From Cyanobacterium sp. HL-69 (GTDB lineage Bacteria; Cyanobacteriota; Cyanobacteriia; Cyanobacteriales; Cyanobacteriaceae), in NCBI GenBank assembly GCA_002813895.1, contig CP024912.1, positions 3,007,836 to 3,071,835 on the forward strand: a DNA stretch of 64,000 nucleotides, written 5' to 3'. Below are positions 18,960 through 26,815 of this stretch, one piece after another. Position numbers and translations under genes: made by a program. The notes below the pieces were generated by a model. The model was not told the origin of the DNA and did not search any database. It worked only from the letters and a program-made list of their open reading frames with translations. How positions within the stretch are numbered: position 1 is the first letter of the stretch; every line of letters begins with the position of its first letter.

Positions 18960-19460
18960 TTACTCTTCTAGGGTTTTTCGGGCGCGGCGAATCAACTCCT
19001 CGGGGCTTAATTCTGCCACAAATTCTCGAAAAGCCTCCATTTCCTGCTCATCAGCTTCCCTATCCACAGGAATAGAAGCATCTAGCACTACTTCCTCCAT
19101 CACCCAGATGGGGCAACCTTCCCTCACCGCAATAGCAATAGCATCACTAGGACGACAATCGATATTTTTTTCTTTCTTGCCCATTTTTGTACATAGTAGA
19201 GCATAAAAAGTGTTATCCTCAAGGGCATTAATTACCACTCGGTCTAGTTTGACATTCCACACATGAAAGATATTTAACATCAAATCATGGGTAAGGGGGC
19301 GAGGGGTTGGTTGTTGTTCTAAGGCTGCAATGATTGACCTTGCTTGATCCTGTCCGATGTAGATAGGCAAAGCACGGCGCTCGGTAGCGTCTTTTAGTAG
19401 TACGATGGGGCTACGACTTACTGCATCAAGGGCGATCGCCGCTACTTTCATTTCAATCAT
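18960..19460 (-). CDS. Bifunctional nuclease (DUF151/BFN) family protein
   Basis: This 166-residue protein has the BFN-DNase core: the LPIYIGQDQARSI block, HDLMLNI, then RPSDAIAIAVREGCPIWV. The family takes its name from a plant protein with RNase and DNase activity; its bacterial role is not settled. The last 40 residues are acidic and helical (ELSPEELIRRARKTLEE), as in cyanobacterial members. It is convergent with dapF across about 85 bases of G-rich spacer that holds the GGGAATGGGCAATAGGCAAC filler. Confidence 0.82.
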   Translation of the reverse strand: MIEMKVAAIALDAVSRSPIVLLKDATERRALPIYIGQDQARSIIAALEQQPTPRPLTHDLMLNIFHVWNVKLDRVVINALEDNTFYALLCTKMGKKEKNIDCRPSDAIAIAVREGCPIWVMEEVVLDASIPVDREADEQEMEAFREFVAELSPEELIRRARKTLEE

Positions 19461-19634
19461 TATATACTATCTCACTATAATATGGGCTTTTTACCATTAC
19501 CTCCGAGGGTGAGGTTGTTATTATCTTATCACAGTTTTTTGATTTAATAACCCCATGAGGGCTTTATTTAAAGGATTGAAATTAACTTTTATAATTAGTT
19601 TTAATAGATAATTTTATTGGAAAATAAAACAACT

Positions 19635-20801
19635 ATGATTCGCTTAATTAATTGTCGTCTAACGGAATATAAAACCTTAAAAAATATCACCATTAATAAT
19701 AATATTATTACCCATATATGTGATAGTAATACGAAGGATGAAACAGACAAAACTATTATAAACTCCATTGATTTAAAGGGAGATTATCTTTCTTTGGGAG
19801 GAGTAGATTTACAAATAAATGGGGGTCTAGGATTAGCTTTTCCTGATTTAGCATTACCAGATATAGAAAAACTACATCAAATATGTGCTTATTTATGGTC
19901 AGTGGGAGTAGATCAATTTATGCCTACTATTGTTACCACTTCTGTAGCTAAAATTCGCCAATCCTTAGAAGTAATTAAGACATTTAAAGAGTGTAATAAT
20001 AAAGGGAATGAAGCAGAAATTTTAGGGGTTCATTTAGAAGGACCATTTTTAAATGTACAAAAAAAAGGCGCCCATCCTCAAGAACATTTATTACCACTAA
20101 ATTTAGACAACATAAAAAAAGTTTTTCATAATTACGGAAACATCATCAAAATTATTACCCTTGCCCCAGAATTGGACTCAGAGGGGGATATAATTCCTTA
20201 TTTGACAGATTTGGGGGTAATAGTTAGTTTTGGTCATTCCATGGCGACGGCAGAGGACGCAAAAAGAGGTTTTGATCAAGGGGCGTCCATGGTTACCCAT
20301 GCTTTTAACGCTATGCCTAGTTTACACCATAGAGAACCAGGTATGTTAGGAGAGGCGATCGCCCGTACTGATGTTTATTGCGGCTTAATTGCGGACGGAA
20401 AGCACGTTTCACCCACCATGTTAAAAGTCATTTTACAGGCCAGTAACTATGAAGAAGGGATATTTTTGGTAAGTGATGCCCTTGCCCCCATAGGCTTGGA
20501 CGATGGTATTTATCCTTGGGATGAGCGCACCATCGAGGTAAAAAACGGCACTGCTACCCTGCCAGATGGCACATTGTCAGGTACTACCCTACCCCTATTC
20601 ATAGGCGCTCAAAATTTGATAAGATGGGATATTTGTACTATACAAAAGGCGATCGCCCTTGTCACCGATGCTCCCCGTCGGGCGATGAAAATGCCCACCA
20701 TAAAAGTAGGACAGAAAGCCAATTTGATAAGATGGCACCATAATCAAGACAAAAAATCATTGACTTGGGAGAGAATTTCCACCAAGTTTGACGAAGTTTA
20801 G
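19635..20801 (+). CDS. nagA: N-acetylglucosamine-6-phosphate deacetylase
   Basis: This amidohydrolase of about 388 residues deacetylates GlcNAc-6-phosphate in amino-sugar recycling. The metal and substrate motifs are in order: LGVHLEGPFLN with KKGAH, the VSFGHSMATAEDAKRGFDQG helix, THAFNAM, HREPGMLG, IADGKHVSP and the catalytic Asp in LVSDALAP. The ATG at 19635 starts the usual MIRLINCRL; an in-frame TTG at 19617 is less likely. It may feed the GlcNAc pool used by the many glycosyltransferases downstream (inference). Confidence 0.88.
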   Translation: MIRLINCRLTEYKTLKNITINNNIITHICDSNTKDETDKTIINSIDLKGDYLSLGGVDLQINGGLGLAFPDLALPDIEKLHQICAYLWSVGVDQFMPTIVTTSVAKIRQSLEVIKTFKECNNKGNEAEILGVHLEGPFLNVQKKGAHPQEHLLPLNLDNIKKVFHNYGNIIKIITLAPELDSEGDIIPYLTDLGVIVSFGHSMATAEDAKRGFDQGASMVTHAFNAMPSLHHREPGMLGEAIARTDVYCGLIADGKHVSPTMLKVILQASNYEEGIFLVSDALAPIGLDDGIYPWDERTIEVKNGTATLPDGTLSGTTLPLFIGAQNLIRWDICTIQKAIALVTDAPRRAMKMPTIKVGQKANLIRWHHNQDKKSLTWERISTKFDEV

Positions 20802-20854
20802 AAAAACAATAAAAACGCTATGATAAAAATAGATAAAATCATAAAAAAAAGACC

Positions 20855-21406
20855 ATGAAAATTATCAAATCTTTAGGTCTATTGATAGGGATAGGAACAA
20901 TATTTAACCTTAGTATTGTCAAACCAATGTATGGACAAGAATTAAATCCATCTCTTTCTCATAAGCCCATAAATTCATCCACCATTTTGGATTCTAGTCA
21001 TCAGGACAAAAACTTAGTAATAGCCCAAAATCATCGTCCTAATAGGGGTTTAAACTCTCAACATCCAACCTCAAGATATAGTTATCCGAATAGAAGACCA
21101 GAAACTATAATTATTATTGTTCCCAGTAGCAATGATCGTATTGATTTTTTCAATGGTAATCTAAGAAGAAATAGTAACTATTGGAGAAATAATAATATTA
21201 ATCAAAATAATAGTTATTATCCCTCCAGAAGCATCGAAAGTAGAAGGGTTAATAATATTAATATTAATTCCGTTAACTTCAATAATAGTGGTTTTAGAAG
21301 GGTTGAAACAAAGTGTGTCCATAGACAATTTCAAACGGTATGGGCAAATGTTCATTGCAATATGAATCATCCTTCCTTTAAGTGGAGAAATATTTATGTT
21401 GATTAA
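20855..21406 (+). CDS. Small secreted Asn-rich protein of unknown function
   Basis: This 183-residue protein is not recognised. It has a plausible signal peptide (KIIKSLGLLIGIGTIFNLSIV, cleavage near MYGQ). The mature part is rich in Asn, Ser and Arg with runs such as NNNINQNNSYY and NINSVNFNN, probably disordered. Two cysteines (CVHRQFQ and HCN) near the C-terminus could form one disulfide. It starts about 50 bases after nagA on the same strand and may share its transcript. Confidence 0.55.
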   Translation: MKIIKSLGLLIGIGTIFNLSIVKPMYGQELNPSLSHKPINSSTILDSSHQDKNLVIAQNHRPNRGLNSQHPTSRYSYPNRRPETIIIIVPSSNDRIDFFNGNLRRNSNYWRNNNINQNNSYYPSRSIESRRVNNININSVNFNNSGFRRVETKCVHRQFQTVWANVHCNMNHPSFKWRNIYVD

Positions 21407-21584
21407 GATTAGAATAAGTACTATCCATTTATTTTCACCGAGGTTTAATAGAAAAACGGATTTACTATTAACCTTTCCCTTCAAACAAACTTAATATTAT
21501 TATTTTGATACCTTTATTTTGATTGTGGTCTAGTTTGATATAAATGCGATCGCCCCTACCCCTCACTGCACCATCTCAAACAAC

Positions 21585-21670
21585 AAGTCCCCCGAATTTG
21601 CAGGGGATTCAGGGGGATCAAAAACGCCATGAGATCCCCCCTAACCCCCCTTGGTAAGGGGGGGACAAGA
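21585..21670. repeat. G-run palindromic intergenic repeat, copy 1
   Basis: Two stem-loop units lie side by side: AAGTCCCCCGAATTTGCAGG...GGGGGATC and GATCCCCCCTAACCCCCC...GGGGGGGACAAG. They belong to the same family as the repeats at 22098-22268, 40857-40890 and 44761-44838. It occupies the gap of about 330 bases before the DUF559 gene. The rest of the gap is AT-rich with one HIP1 site and nothing else recognisable. Confidence 0.75.
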
Positions 21671-21737
21671 GTTATATTAAGCGTAAAGGCGATCGCCATA
21701 GGCTAGAGAACAAGATAAAATAGAACAAAAACAGACC

Positions 21738-22112
21738 ATGACAGACTTTTTTCTGCCCTACAACCAAAAACTAATCCCAAGGGCAAAAGAATTAAGAAAA
21801 AACATGACCCCTGCCGAAAAAAAGCTATGGTCAGAATACCTCAGAAACGCTCCTCTCAAATTCATGCGCCAGAGCCCCATAGATAACTTTATCGTTGACT
21901 TTTACTGCGCCCAAGCCCGACTCATCATCGAAATAGACGGCGAAATTCATCAACAAGATAACGCCATCATCTACGACAAAGAAAGAACAGCTATCCTCGA
22001 AAGTTACGGCTTAAAAGTAATCCGATTCACCAACCACCAAGTATTAAACAACTTCCCCCAAGTCTGTAACACTATTCAAAAACACTTAATAAGAAAAAGT
22101 CCCCCTTATTAA
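21738..22112 (+). CDS. DUF559 (Vsr-like fold) endonuclease domain protein
   Basis: This 124-residue protein matches the DUF559 family: RAKELRKNMTPAEKKLW, LKFMRQSPIDNFIVDFYC, then the nuclease-like core IIEIDGEIHQQ and GLKVIRFTNHQV. The fold is related to Vsr/restriction nucleases, but activity is unproven. It is flanked on both sides by G-run palindromic repeats. The last four codons and the stop (SPPY-stop) are provided by the downstream repeat, which suggests the original C-terminus was replaced. Confidence 0.8.
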   Translation: MTDFFLPYNQKLIPRAKELRKNMTPAEKKLWSEYLRNAPLKFMRQSPIDNFIVDFYCAQARLIIEIDGEIHQQDNAIIYDKERTAILESYGLKVIRFTNHQVLNNFPQVCNTIQKHLIRKSPPY

Positions 22113-22268
22113 GGGGGATTTAGGGGGATCAAACCCAGCGCCTCAGCCACCACAAAAGAACCCTTCAGGGGATCCCCTAACGCCACAAGATCCCCCCTAG
22201 CCCCCCTTGATAAGGGGGGAACAAGATAACTCCCCTCGCCCTGTGGGAGAGGGGTTGGGGGTGAGGGC
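22098..22268. repeat. Composite G-run palindromic repeat block, copy 2
   Basis: Three hairpin units follow one another: AGTCCCCCTTATTAAGGGGG at 22098, GATCCCCCCTAGCCCCCC with its AAGGGGGGAAC arm near 22189-22222, and CTCCCCTCGCCCTG with GAGGGGTTGGGGGTGAGGGC at 22230-22268. The last unit is the reverse of the block found inside the glycosyltransferase at 44761. The first unit overlaps the end of the DUF559 gene. Confidence 0.8.
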
Positions 22269-22360
22269 AAAAAAAATTTCCCCCAAGGTGATCGATCCAT
22301 GATCAAAACTGGGTAACTTATGATTAACAGAAAAGAAAAAACTTTTAAAATAACTCTCAC

Positions 22361-22366
22361 AGGAGA
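22361..22366 (+). promoter_or_regulatory. Ribosome binding site that fixes the pilin start
   Basis: AGGAGA lies 7-8 bases upstream of the ATG at 22374. Most genes here lack so clear a site, so it favours 22374 over an upstream in-frame ATG at 22320 and suggests high expression. Confidence 0.7.
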
Positions 22367-22373
22367 AACAGCC

Positions 22374-22877
22374 ATGAAACCAGAAGTAACCTTAAAATAT
22401 TTATCCTACCTCCGCAACAAAAAAGACCAAAACGAAGGTTTTACCCTCATTGAACTCTTAGTAGTAGTAATCATCATCGGTGTACTAGCCGCCGTAGCTC
22501 TCCCCAACCTCCTCGGTCAAGTTGGTAAAGCTAGAGAAACCGAACTCAAAAACGCCGTAGGTACTGTAAACCGTTCTCAACAAGCATACCACTTCGAGCG
22601 TCAAGAATTTGCTGATGATATTGCTTTCTTGGGTGTAACAATACCTGATCAATATATTGATGAGACTGGTATGAACATCACTGCTGGTGCAGATACTGCC
22701 AGTAACTTCAGCACAAATACCGATTCTGCTGCAGATGGAACCCGTGCTTTCGCAGGTTTTATTAGCCACGGTGGAGGAGAATTTGATCAAGTCCTTTGTC
22801 AAAGTAATGAAATTATTGACTCTTTGGGCGCTCTGAGTGCTCTTTCCTGCCCAACTACTGCTGCAGAAATTAAATAG
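22374..22877 (+). CDS. Type IV pilin-like protein, copy 1
   Basis: This 167-residue prepilin has a leader of about 22 residues ending in NEG, the prepilin peptidase site G/FTLIEL with the conserved Glu at +5, and a hydrophobic helix ending VAALP-like (GVLAAVALPNLL). The globular part has two cysteines (LCQSN and LSCPTT) that can close the pilin D-region loop. The ATG at 22374 is preferred because of its strong ribosome binding site. It would be inserted in the inner membrane and assembled into a pilus. A strong terminator follows. It may be a substrate for the nearby GT41 enzymes (inference). Confidence 0.87.
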   Translation: MKPEVTLKYLSYLRNKKDQNEGFTLIELLVVVIIIGVLAAVALPNLLGQVGKARETELKNAVGTVNRSQQAYHFERQEFADDIAFLGVTIPDQYIDETGMNITAGADTASNFSTNTDSAADGTRAFAGFISHGGGEFDQVLCQSNEIIDSLGALSALSCPTTAAEIK

Positions 22878-22935
22878 TAGTTTTTGGACTATTGACTTAG
22901 TCTGAAATTAAATAAAAATAAATAAGTAAATCTAA

Positions 22936-22978
22936 AAACCTGAAGTTCAACTACATTGAACCTCGGGTTTATTTTTTT
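22936..22978 (+). terminator. Rho-independent terminator after pilin copy 1
   Basis: A long stem (AACCTGAAGTTCAA paired with TTGAACCTCGGGTT, 22936-22970) is followed by ATTTTTTT. It separates the two pilin genes into different transcripts. Confidence 0.85.
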
Positions 22979-23070
22979 ATCGTACACCTACAACCACTAA
23001 TTTTCCAGAAAGCAGAGGATAAGTTTTAAGCTCAATTTGGGTAAAATAAAAACAAGATAACCCCCAGAAA

Positions 23071-23610
23071 ATGCTTATGTCACAACTACTTTGGAAGATG
23101 ATGCTCCGTAATCATCACAACCCTGAACAAAAAGGCTTTACCCTCATCGAACTCCTTGTGGTGGTGATTATCATCGGAGTTTTAGCCGCCGTTGCCCTGC
23201 CCAACCTTTTGGCGCAGGTGGGTAAGGCCAGAGAAACAGAAATGAAAAATGCCCTCGGCACCGTAACCAGATCCCAAATGGCCTACCATTGGGAAAAACG
23301 GGTTTTTTGTTGTGGCAGTGCCACCTCCGACCAAATTTTGGATGCCTTAGGTGCAAACATTAATAGTAACTATATCAATAGCTGGTCTTTTGACACCTCC
23401 AACCTTGCCAACCAAATTACCTTCAGCGTCACCAACGATGACTGGGAAACCGATGGCACCAGGGGGCTTTCCGCAGGAGTCTTTTTTGACATCGCCTCCC
23501 AAGATACCTATCAATCTATCATTTGCCAAAGTTTTGACCCCAGCGCCACCACCGCCGAACCCGTCACCACCGATCCATTTTGCGGAGCCAATGCCTATCA
23601 GTTAAGATAA
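23071..23610 (+). CDS. Type IV pilin-like protein, copy 2
   Basis: This 179-residue prepilin closely resembles copy 1 at its N-terminus (KG/FTLIELLVVVIIIGVLAAV, then GKARETEMKNALGTV) but has an unrelated globular part with a CC pair (VFCCGS) and two later cysteines (IICQS and DPFCGAN). Start choice between ATG 23071 and 23077 is uncertain. Codon use is C-rich compared with copy 1, especially after codon 40, which hints at a different history for the globular part. The 3' end abuts a MITE-like element. Confidence 0.83.
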   Translation: MLMSQLLWKMMLRNHHNPEQKGFTLIELLVVVIIIGVLAAVALPNLLAQVGKARETEMKNALGTVTRSQMAYHWEKRVFCCGSATSDQILDALGANINSNYINSWSFDTSNLANQITFSVTNDDWETDGTRGLSAGVFFDIASQDTYQSIICQSFDPSATTAEPVTTDPFCGANAYQLR

Positions 23611-23620
23611 GTAAAAACAA

Positions 23621-23757
23621 GGACGTTGCTGATTTTAGATATGATTTCTCGTTAAGGAAGGGAACAGGGAACGGGGAATAGGGAACGGTTATAATATTTA
23701 GAAGTCTTAGTTTTTAGCATAATTCAACTATATTTCATACCATAATTAAGCAATGCC
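23621..23757. mobile_element. MITE-like element, copy 2 (137 bp) with target duplication
   Basis: The ends GGACGTTGCTGAT and AAGCAATGCC are inverted repeats. The element is flanked on both sides by the direct repeat AAAACAA (23614-23620 and 23758-23764), a candidate 7-bp target-site duplication. Read on the minus strand its interior matches the element at 17669-17789. It is non-coding. Confidence 0.72.
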
Positions 23758-23766
23758 AAAACAACC

Positions 23767-24534
23767 ATGAAACGTTTTCGCCATCTTTTATTCCCTACCA
23801 TATCAATTATCATTTCTTTATCGGTCATTGGCTATCTACAAATCCCCATCGCCACCCAAACCACCCCCACCATCACCGAAGAAGAAGCACGCCGACAAGA
23901 AGAAAAAGATCGCCTAACCATCCGTTTCCTGCGCACCCTGCCCGATTTTGGTTTTAATAACCTCGTGGCCAACTGGACATATCTACAATTTGTGCAATAT
24001 TTCGGCGACATCGCCAGAGACACCACAGGCTACAGCCTCAATCCCGAATACTTTACAACCTTTGTCGAAAAAGATCCTCGTTTCATCGCACCTTATTTTA
24101 TCTTTGCCCCCGCCACCACCCTCTTTTCAGGCCGCCCCGATGTCAGCGTAGATTTAATGGGCAAAGGCTTAGAAAGCATACAACCCCAACAACCCCAAGC
24201 CTACCAAGTTTGGTATTACAAAGGTATCGACGAACTTCTATTCACCAGCCAACCACGACAAGCCAAAATATCCTACCAAATGGCGGCCCAATGGGCAAAA
24301 TACCACGACACCCCCGAAGCCCAAAATCTAGGGCAACTAGCCCAAGATACCGCCAACTTCCTCGAAGAAAACCCCAACAGCAACAAAGCCCAAGGCGCAT
24401 CATGGATGAGCATCTACACCAACGCCCGAGAAGATTCCGTCAGAGAATTAGCCCTAGAAAATATTGAACGCTTGGGGGGTGAATTAAGGGTAGAAGGTAA
24501 TAGGGTAACATTAACTTTTCCCGAAGAAAAATAA
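23767..24534 (+). CDS. Membrane-anchored protein with TPR-like region, unknown function
   Basis: This 255-residue protein has an N-terminal signal anchor (LLFPTISIIISLSVIGYL, about residues 7-25) and a charged stretch EEEARRQEEKDR. The soluble domain contains NNLVANWTYLQFVQYFGD and helical pairs that resemble degenerate TPRs. I recognise it only as a conserved cyanobacterial type, with no assigned function. It lies between the pilins and the GT41 array on the same strand, which suggests a role in the same surface system. Confidence 0.6.
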   Translation: MKRFRHLLFPTISIIISLSVIGYLQIPIATQTTPTITEEEARRQEEKDRLTIRFLRTLPDFGFNNLVANWTYLQFVQYFGDIARDTTGYSLNPEYFTTFVEKDPRFIAPYFIFAPATTLFSGRPDVSVDLMGKGLESIQPQQPQAYQVWYYKGIDELLFTSQPRQAKISYQMAAQWAKYHDTPEAQNLGQLAQDTANFLEENPNSNKAQGASWMSIYTNAREDSVRELALENIERLGGELRVEGNRVTLTFPEEK

Positions 24535-24561
24535 ACTCCCACTTATCCCCATCAATAAAAT

Positions 24562-26802
24562 ATGTATAGTTGGCATCCTTCCATCATTGATTTACTAGAA
24601 GAAAAAAAATATTCACAAATAATTGATCATTACCAAGAAATTATCAACACAAAGCCTGATAATGTCATTAACTATTGGTATTTAGGATTAGCTTATTTAT
24701 TAAATCAAAACTTAGAAAATGCCCAAGCTACTTGGTTATTCTGTTTGTCTAATGTAGAAGAATCTGCATACGATCAAGCCATAGAAACCCTTAAAAATAT
24801 TCTTGAAACTGAAGCACTCCGACAATTATATTCTAGTAATTATTCCCTAAGTTTATTAATCCGACAACAGATAGAAGATCTTGACGAGACTGATGTTAAT
24901 AATCAACTACATATTATTAATTTGGAGCTACTATTAGATGATTTTAATATAGAAAATATTTTACATTATGACATTATCAATAAAATAAAAAATAGCGCTC
25001 CTGATACTCTAAATTTATTACTACTTTTAACTATTTTAGAAGATATTTTAAAAAAATATACCCATGGTTTAAGTGTATTATTAGCAGAATCAATTTTACA
25101 CTATTCCCAAGGTAATCAAGAAGTAGTAAATAAAATAAAAGGTGTAGCTATATTCATGGGAGAAGAAAAAAATCATCTTAGTTATGCTATTGATTTGTTA
25201 GAAGTTTGTCATTATTTTAATCCTCAAGATAAAAGTATTTTTATTCATCTTAATAAATTTTATGAACGAGTAAAAAACTATGACAAACAACTGGAAATAT
25301 GTCAAAAATATTACCATCAAGCTAATACTTATATAGATAAACTTAGTAGTATTAATTGCTTATTATCTTATTATCGCACCATGGGAGATAGAGATAATTT
25401 TGCCCAGTTAGTCGGGGAACAAAGTCAATTATATGAACAAATAGAAGCAAAAATAGATAGTTTAAAAGACGAACAAAATAAAGAGATTATCATCATAGGA
25501 ATAATTGACTTTTTTTATTGTCAGGATTTGCCACAATATAACCGTAATTTAATTAATAAAGTTGCTCAAGTTTTTCAAGATATTAATAAACCTTGTTATC
25601 CTAATTTTGTTTTTCAATACCAACATCAAGAATGCCTATTACCTCCCAAAATTGAAGCAGATCAAGGGCAATGTTATCCTTTAAAATTAAGAATAATAGA
25701 ACCCAAAAAAGTTTTAAAAATTGGTTATATCGCCCATACTTTTAATAATCATGCCGTAGGTTATATTTCCCGTTGTTTAATTCGTAATCACGATCGCACC
25801 AAGTTTGACATCAATCTTTACATGACTCAGGGCAAAATCGATGAAATAACCACCAAAGACTTTCAACCCTATGTTTCTCAAATATTTAGGGGAAATAGAA
25901 ATGTCAGGGCGTTAACTGAAAAAATTTATGACGATGACATCGATATTTTAGTAGATTTAGACAGTGTAACTCAAAACTTAACCTGTACTGTTATGGCTGT
26001 AAAACCAGCACCAATTCAGGTAACATGGTTAGGTTTAGATGCCAGTGGCATACCCAATATTGATTATTTTATTGTTGATCCCTACGTTTTACCAGAAAAT
26101 GCCCAAGAATATTATCAAGAAAAACTATGGCGTTTACCCCATAATTATTTAGCCATTGATAACCTTGAAATAGGAGAAAAAACTTTAACCAGAAAACAAC
26201 TTAATATCCCCGATGATGCAGTTATTTATCTTAATATGCAAAATGCCGCTAAACTTAATTCCCATATTGTTCAAATGCAAATGGAAATTATCCACCATGT
26301 TAAAAATAGCTATCTTCTTTTTAATGTGAGAAAAGATGAAAATGTCTTAAAAAAATATCTTTATTCCCTCGCCCATAAGTTTCAAGGGGTGAAAGATAGA
26401 ATCAGATTTATTCCTAGTTATCCTCCTGCTATTTATCGGGCAAACTTAGCGATCGCAGATATAATCTTAGATACTTACCCTTTTAATGGTGCCGTAACCG
26501 TTTTAGATAGTCTGTGGCAAAATATCTCCCTAGTAACAAGGGTAGGGCAACAATATCACGCCCGACAGGGTTATAGTTTTTTAAAAAATTTAGGTATAGA
26601 AGAAGGTATTGCTTGGACTGACCAGAAATATATAGAATGGGGTATCAAATTTGGTAATAGTGGCAAATTAAGAGAGAAAATTAGACAACAATTACAACAA
26701 TCAAAATTTAATTCTAGTCTATGGAATACTGAACAATTTACCAGAGATATGGAAAAAGCCTATCAACAAATGTGGCAAATTTACTTAAAAAGTATAGGGT
26801 AA
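24562..26802 (+). CDS. TPR/GT41 (SPINDLY/OGT-like) glycosyltransferase 1
   Basis: This 746-residue protein has an N-terminal TPR-like helical region (opening with NYWYLGLAYLL and AQATWLF) and a C-terminal GT41 catalytic half from about residue 385. Key GT41 blocks are KIGYIAHTFNNHAVGY (H397, aligned with the catalytic-region His498 of human OGT), IDILVDLDS, KPAPIQVTWLGLD, the conserved lysine in NAAKLN and DIILDTYPFNGAVTVLDSLW. In OGT the last block reads NGHTT; here the His is Ala. The family transfers sugars from nucleotide sugars to Ser/Thr. It is the first of a near-contiguous array; its target is unknown. Confidence 0.85.
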   Translation: MYSWHPSIIDLLEEKKYSQIIDHYQEIINTKPDNVINYWYLGLAYLLNQNLENAQATWLFCLSNVEESAYDQAIETLKNILETEALRQLYSSNYSLSLLIRQQIEDLDETDVNNQLHIINLELLLDDFNIENILHYDIINKIKNSAPDTLNLLLLLTILEDILKKYTHGLSVLLAESILHYSQGNQEVVNKIKGVAIFMGEEKNHLSYAIDLLEVCHYFNPQDKSIFIHLNKFYERVKNYDKQLEICQKYYHQANTYIDKLSSINCLLSYYRTMGDRDNFAQLVGEQSQLYEQIEAKIDSLKDEQNKEIIIIGIIDFFYCQDLPQYNRNLINKVAQVFQDINKPCYPNFVFQYQHQECLLPPKIEADQGQCYPLKLRIIEPKKVLKIGYIAHTFNNHAVGYISRCLIRNHDRTKFDINLYMTQGKIDEITTKDFQPYVSQIFRGNRNVRALTEKIYDDDIDILVDLDSVTQNLTCTVMAVKPAPIQVTWLGLDASGIPNIDYFIVDPYVLPENAQEYYQEKLWRLPHNYLAIDNLEIGEKTLTRKQLNIPDDAVIYLNMQNAAKLNSHIVQMQMEIIHHVKNSYLLFNVRKDENVLKKYLYSLAHKFQGVKDRIRFIPSYPPAIYRANLAIADIILDTYPFNGAVTVLDSLWQNISLVTRVGQQYHARQGYSFLKNLGIEEGIAWTDQKYIEWGIKFGNSGKLREKIRQQLQQSKFNSSLWNTEQFTRDMEKAYQQMWQIYLKSIG

Positions 26803-26815
26803 TAAAAAAATAAAG

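Noticed and set aside
21585-22268. G-run repeats considered as a CRISPR array
   Set aside because: The units are palindromic, irregular in spacing and lack unique spacers of constant length. They are dispersed hairpin repeats.
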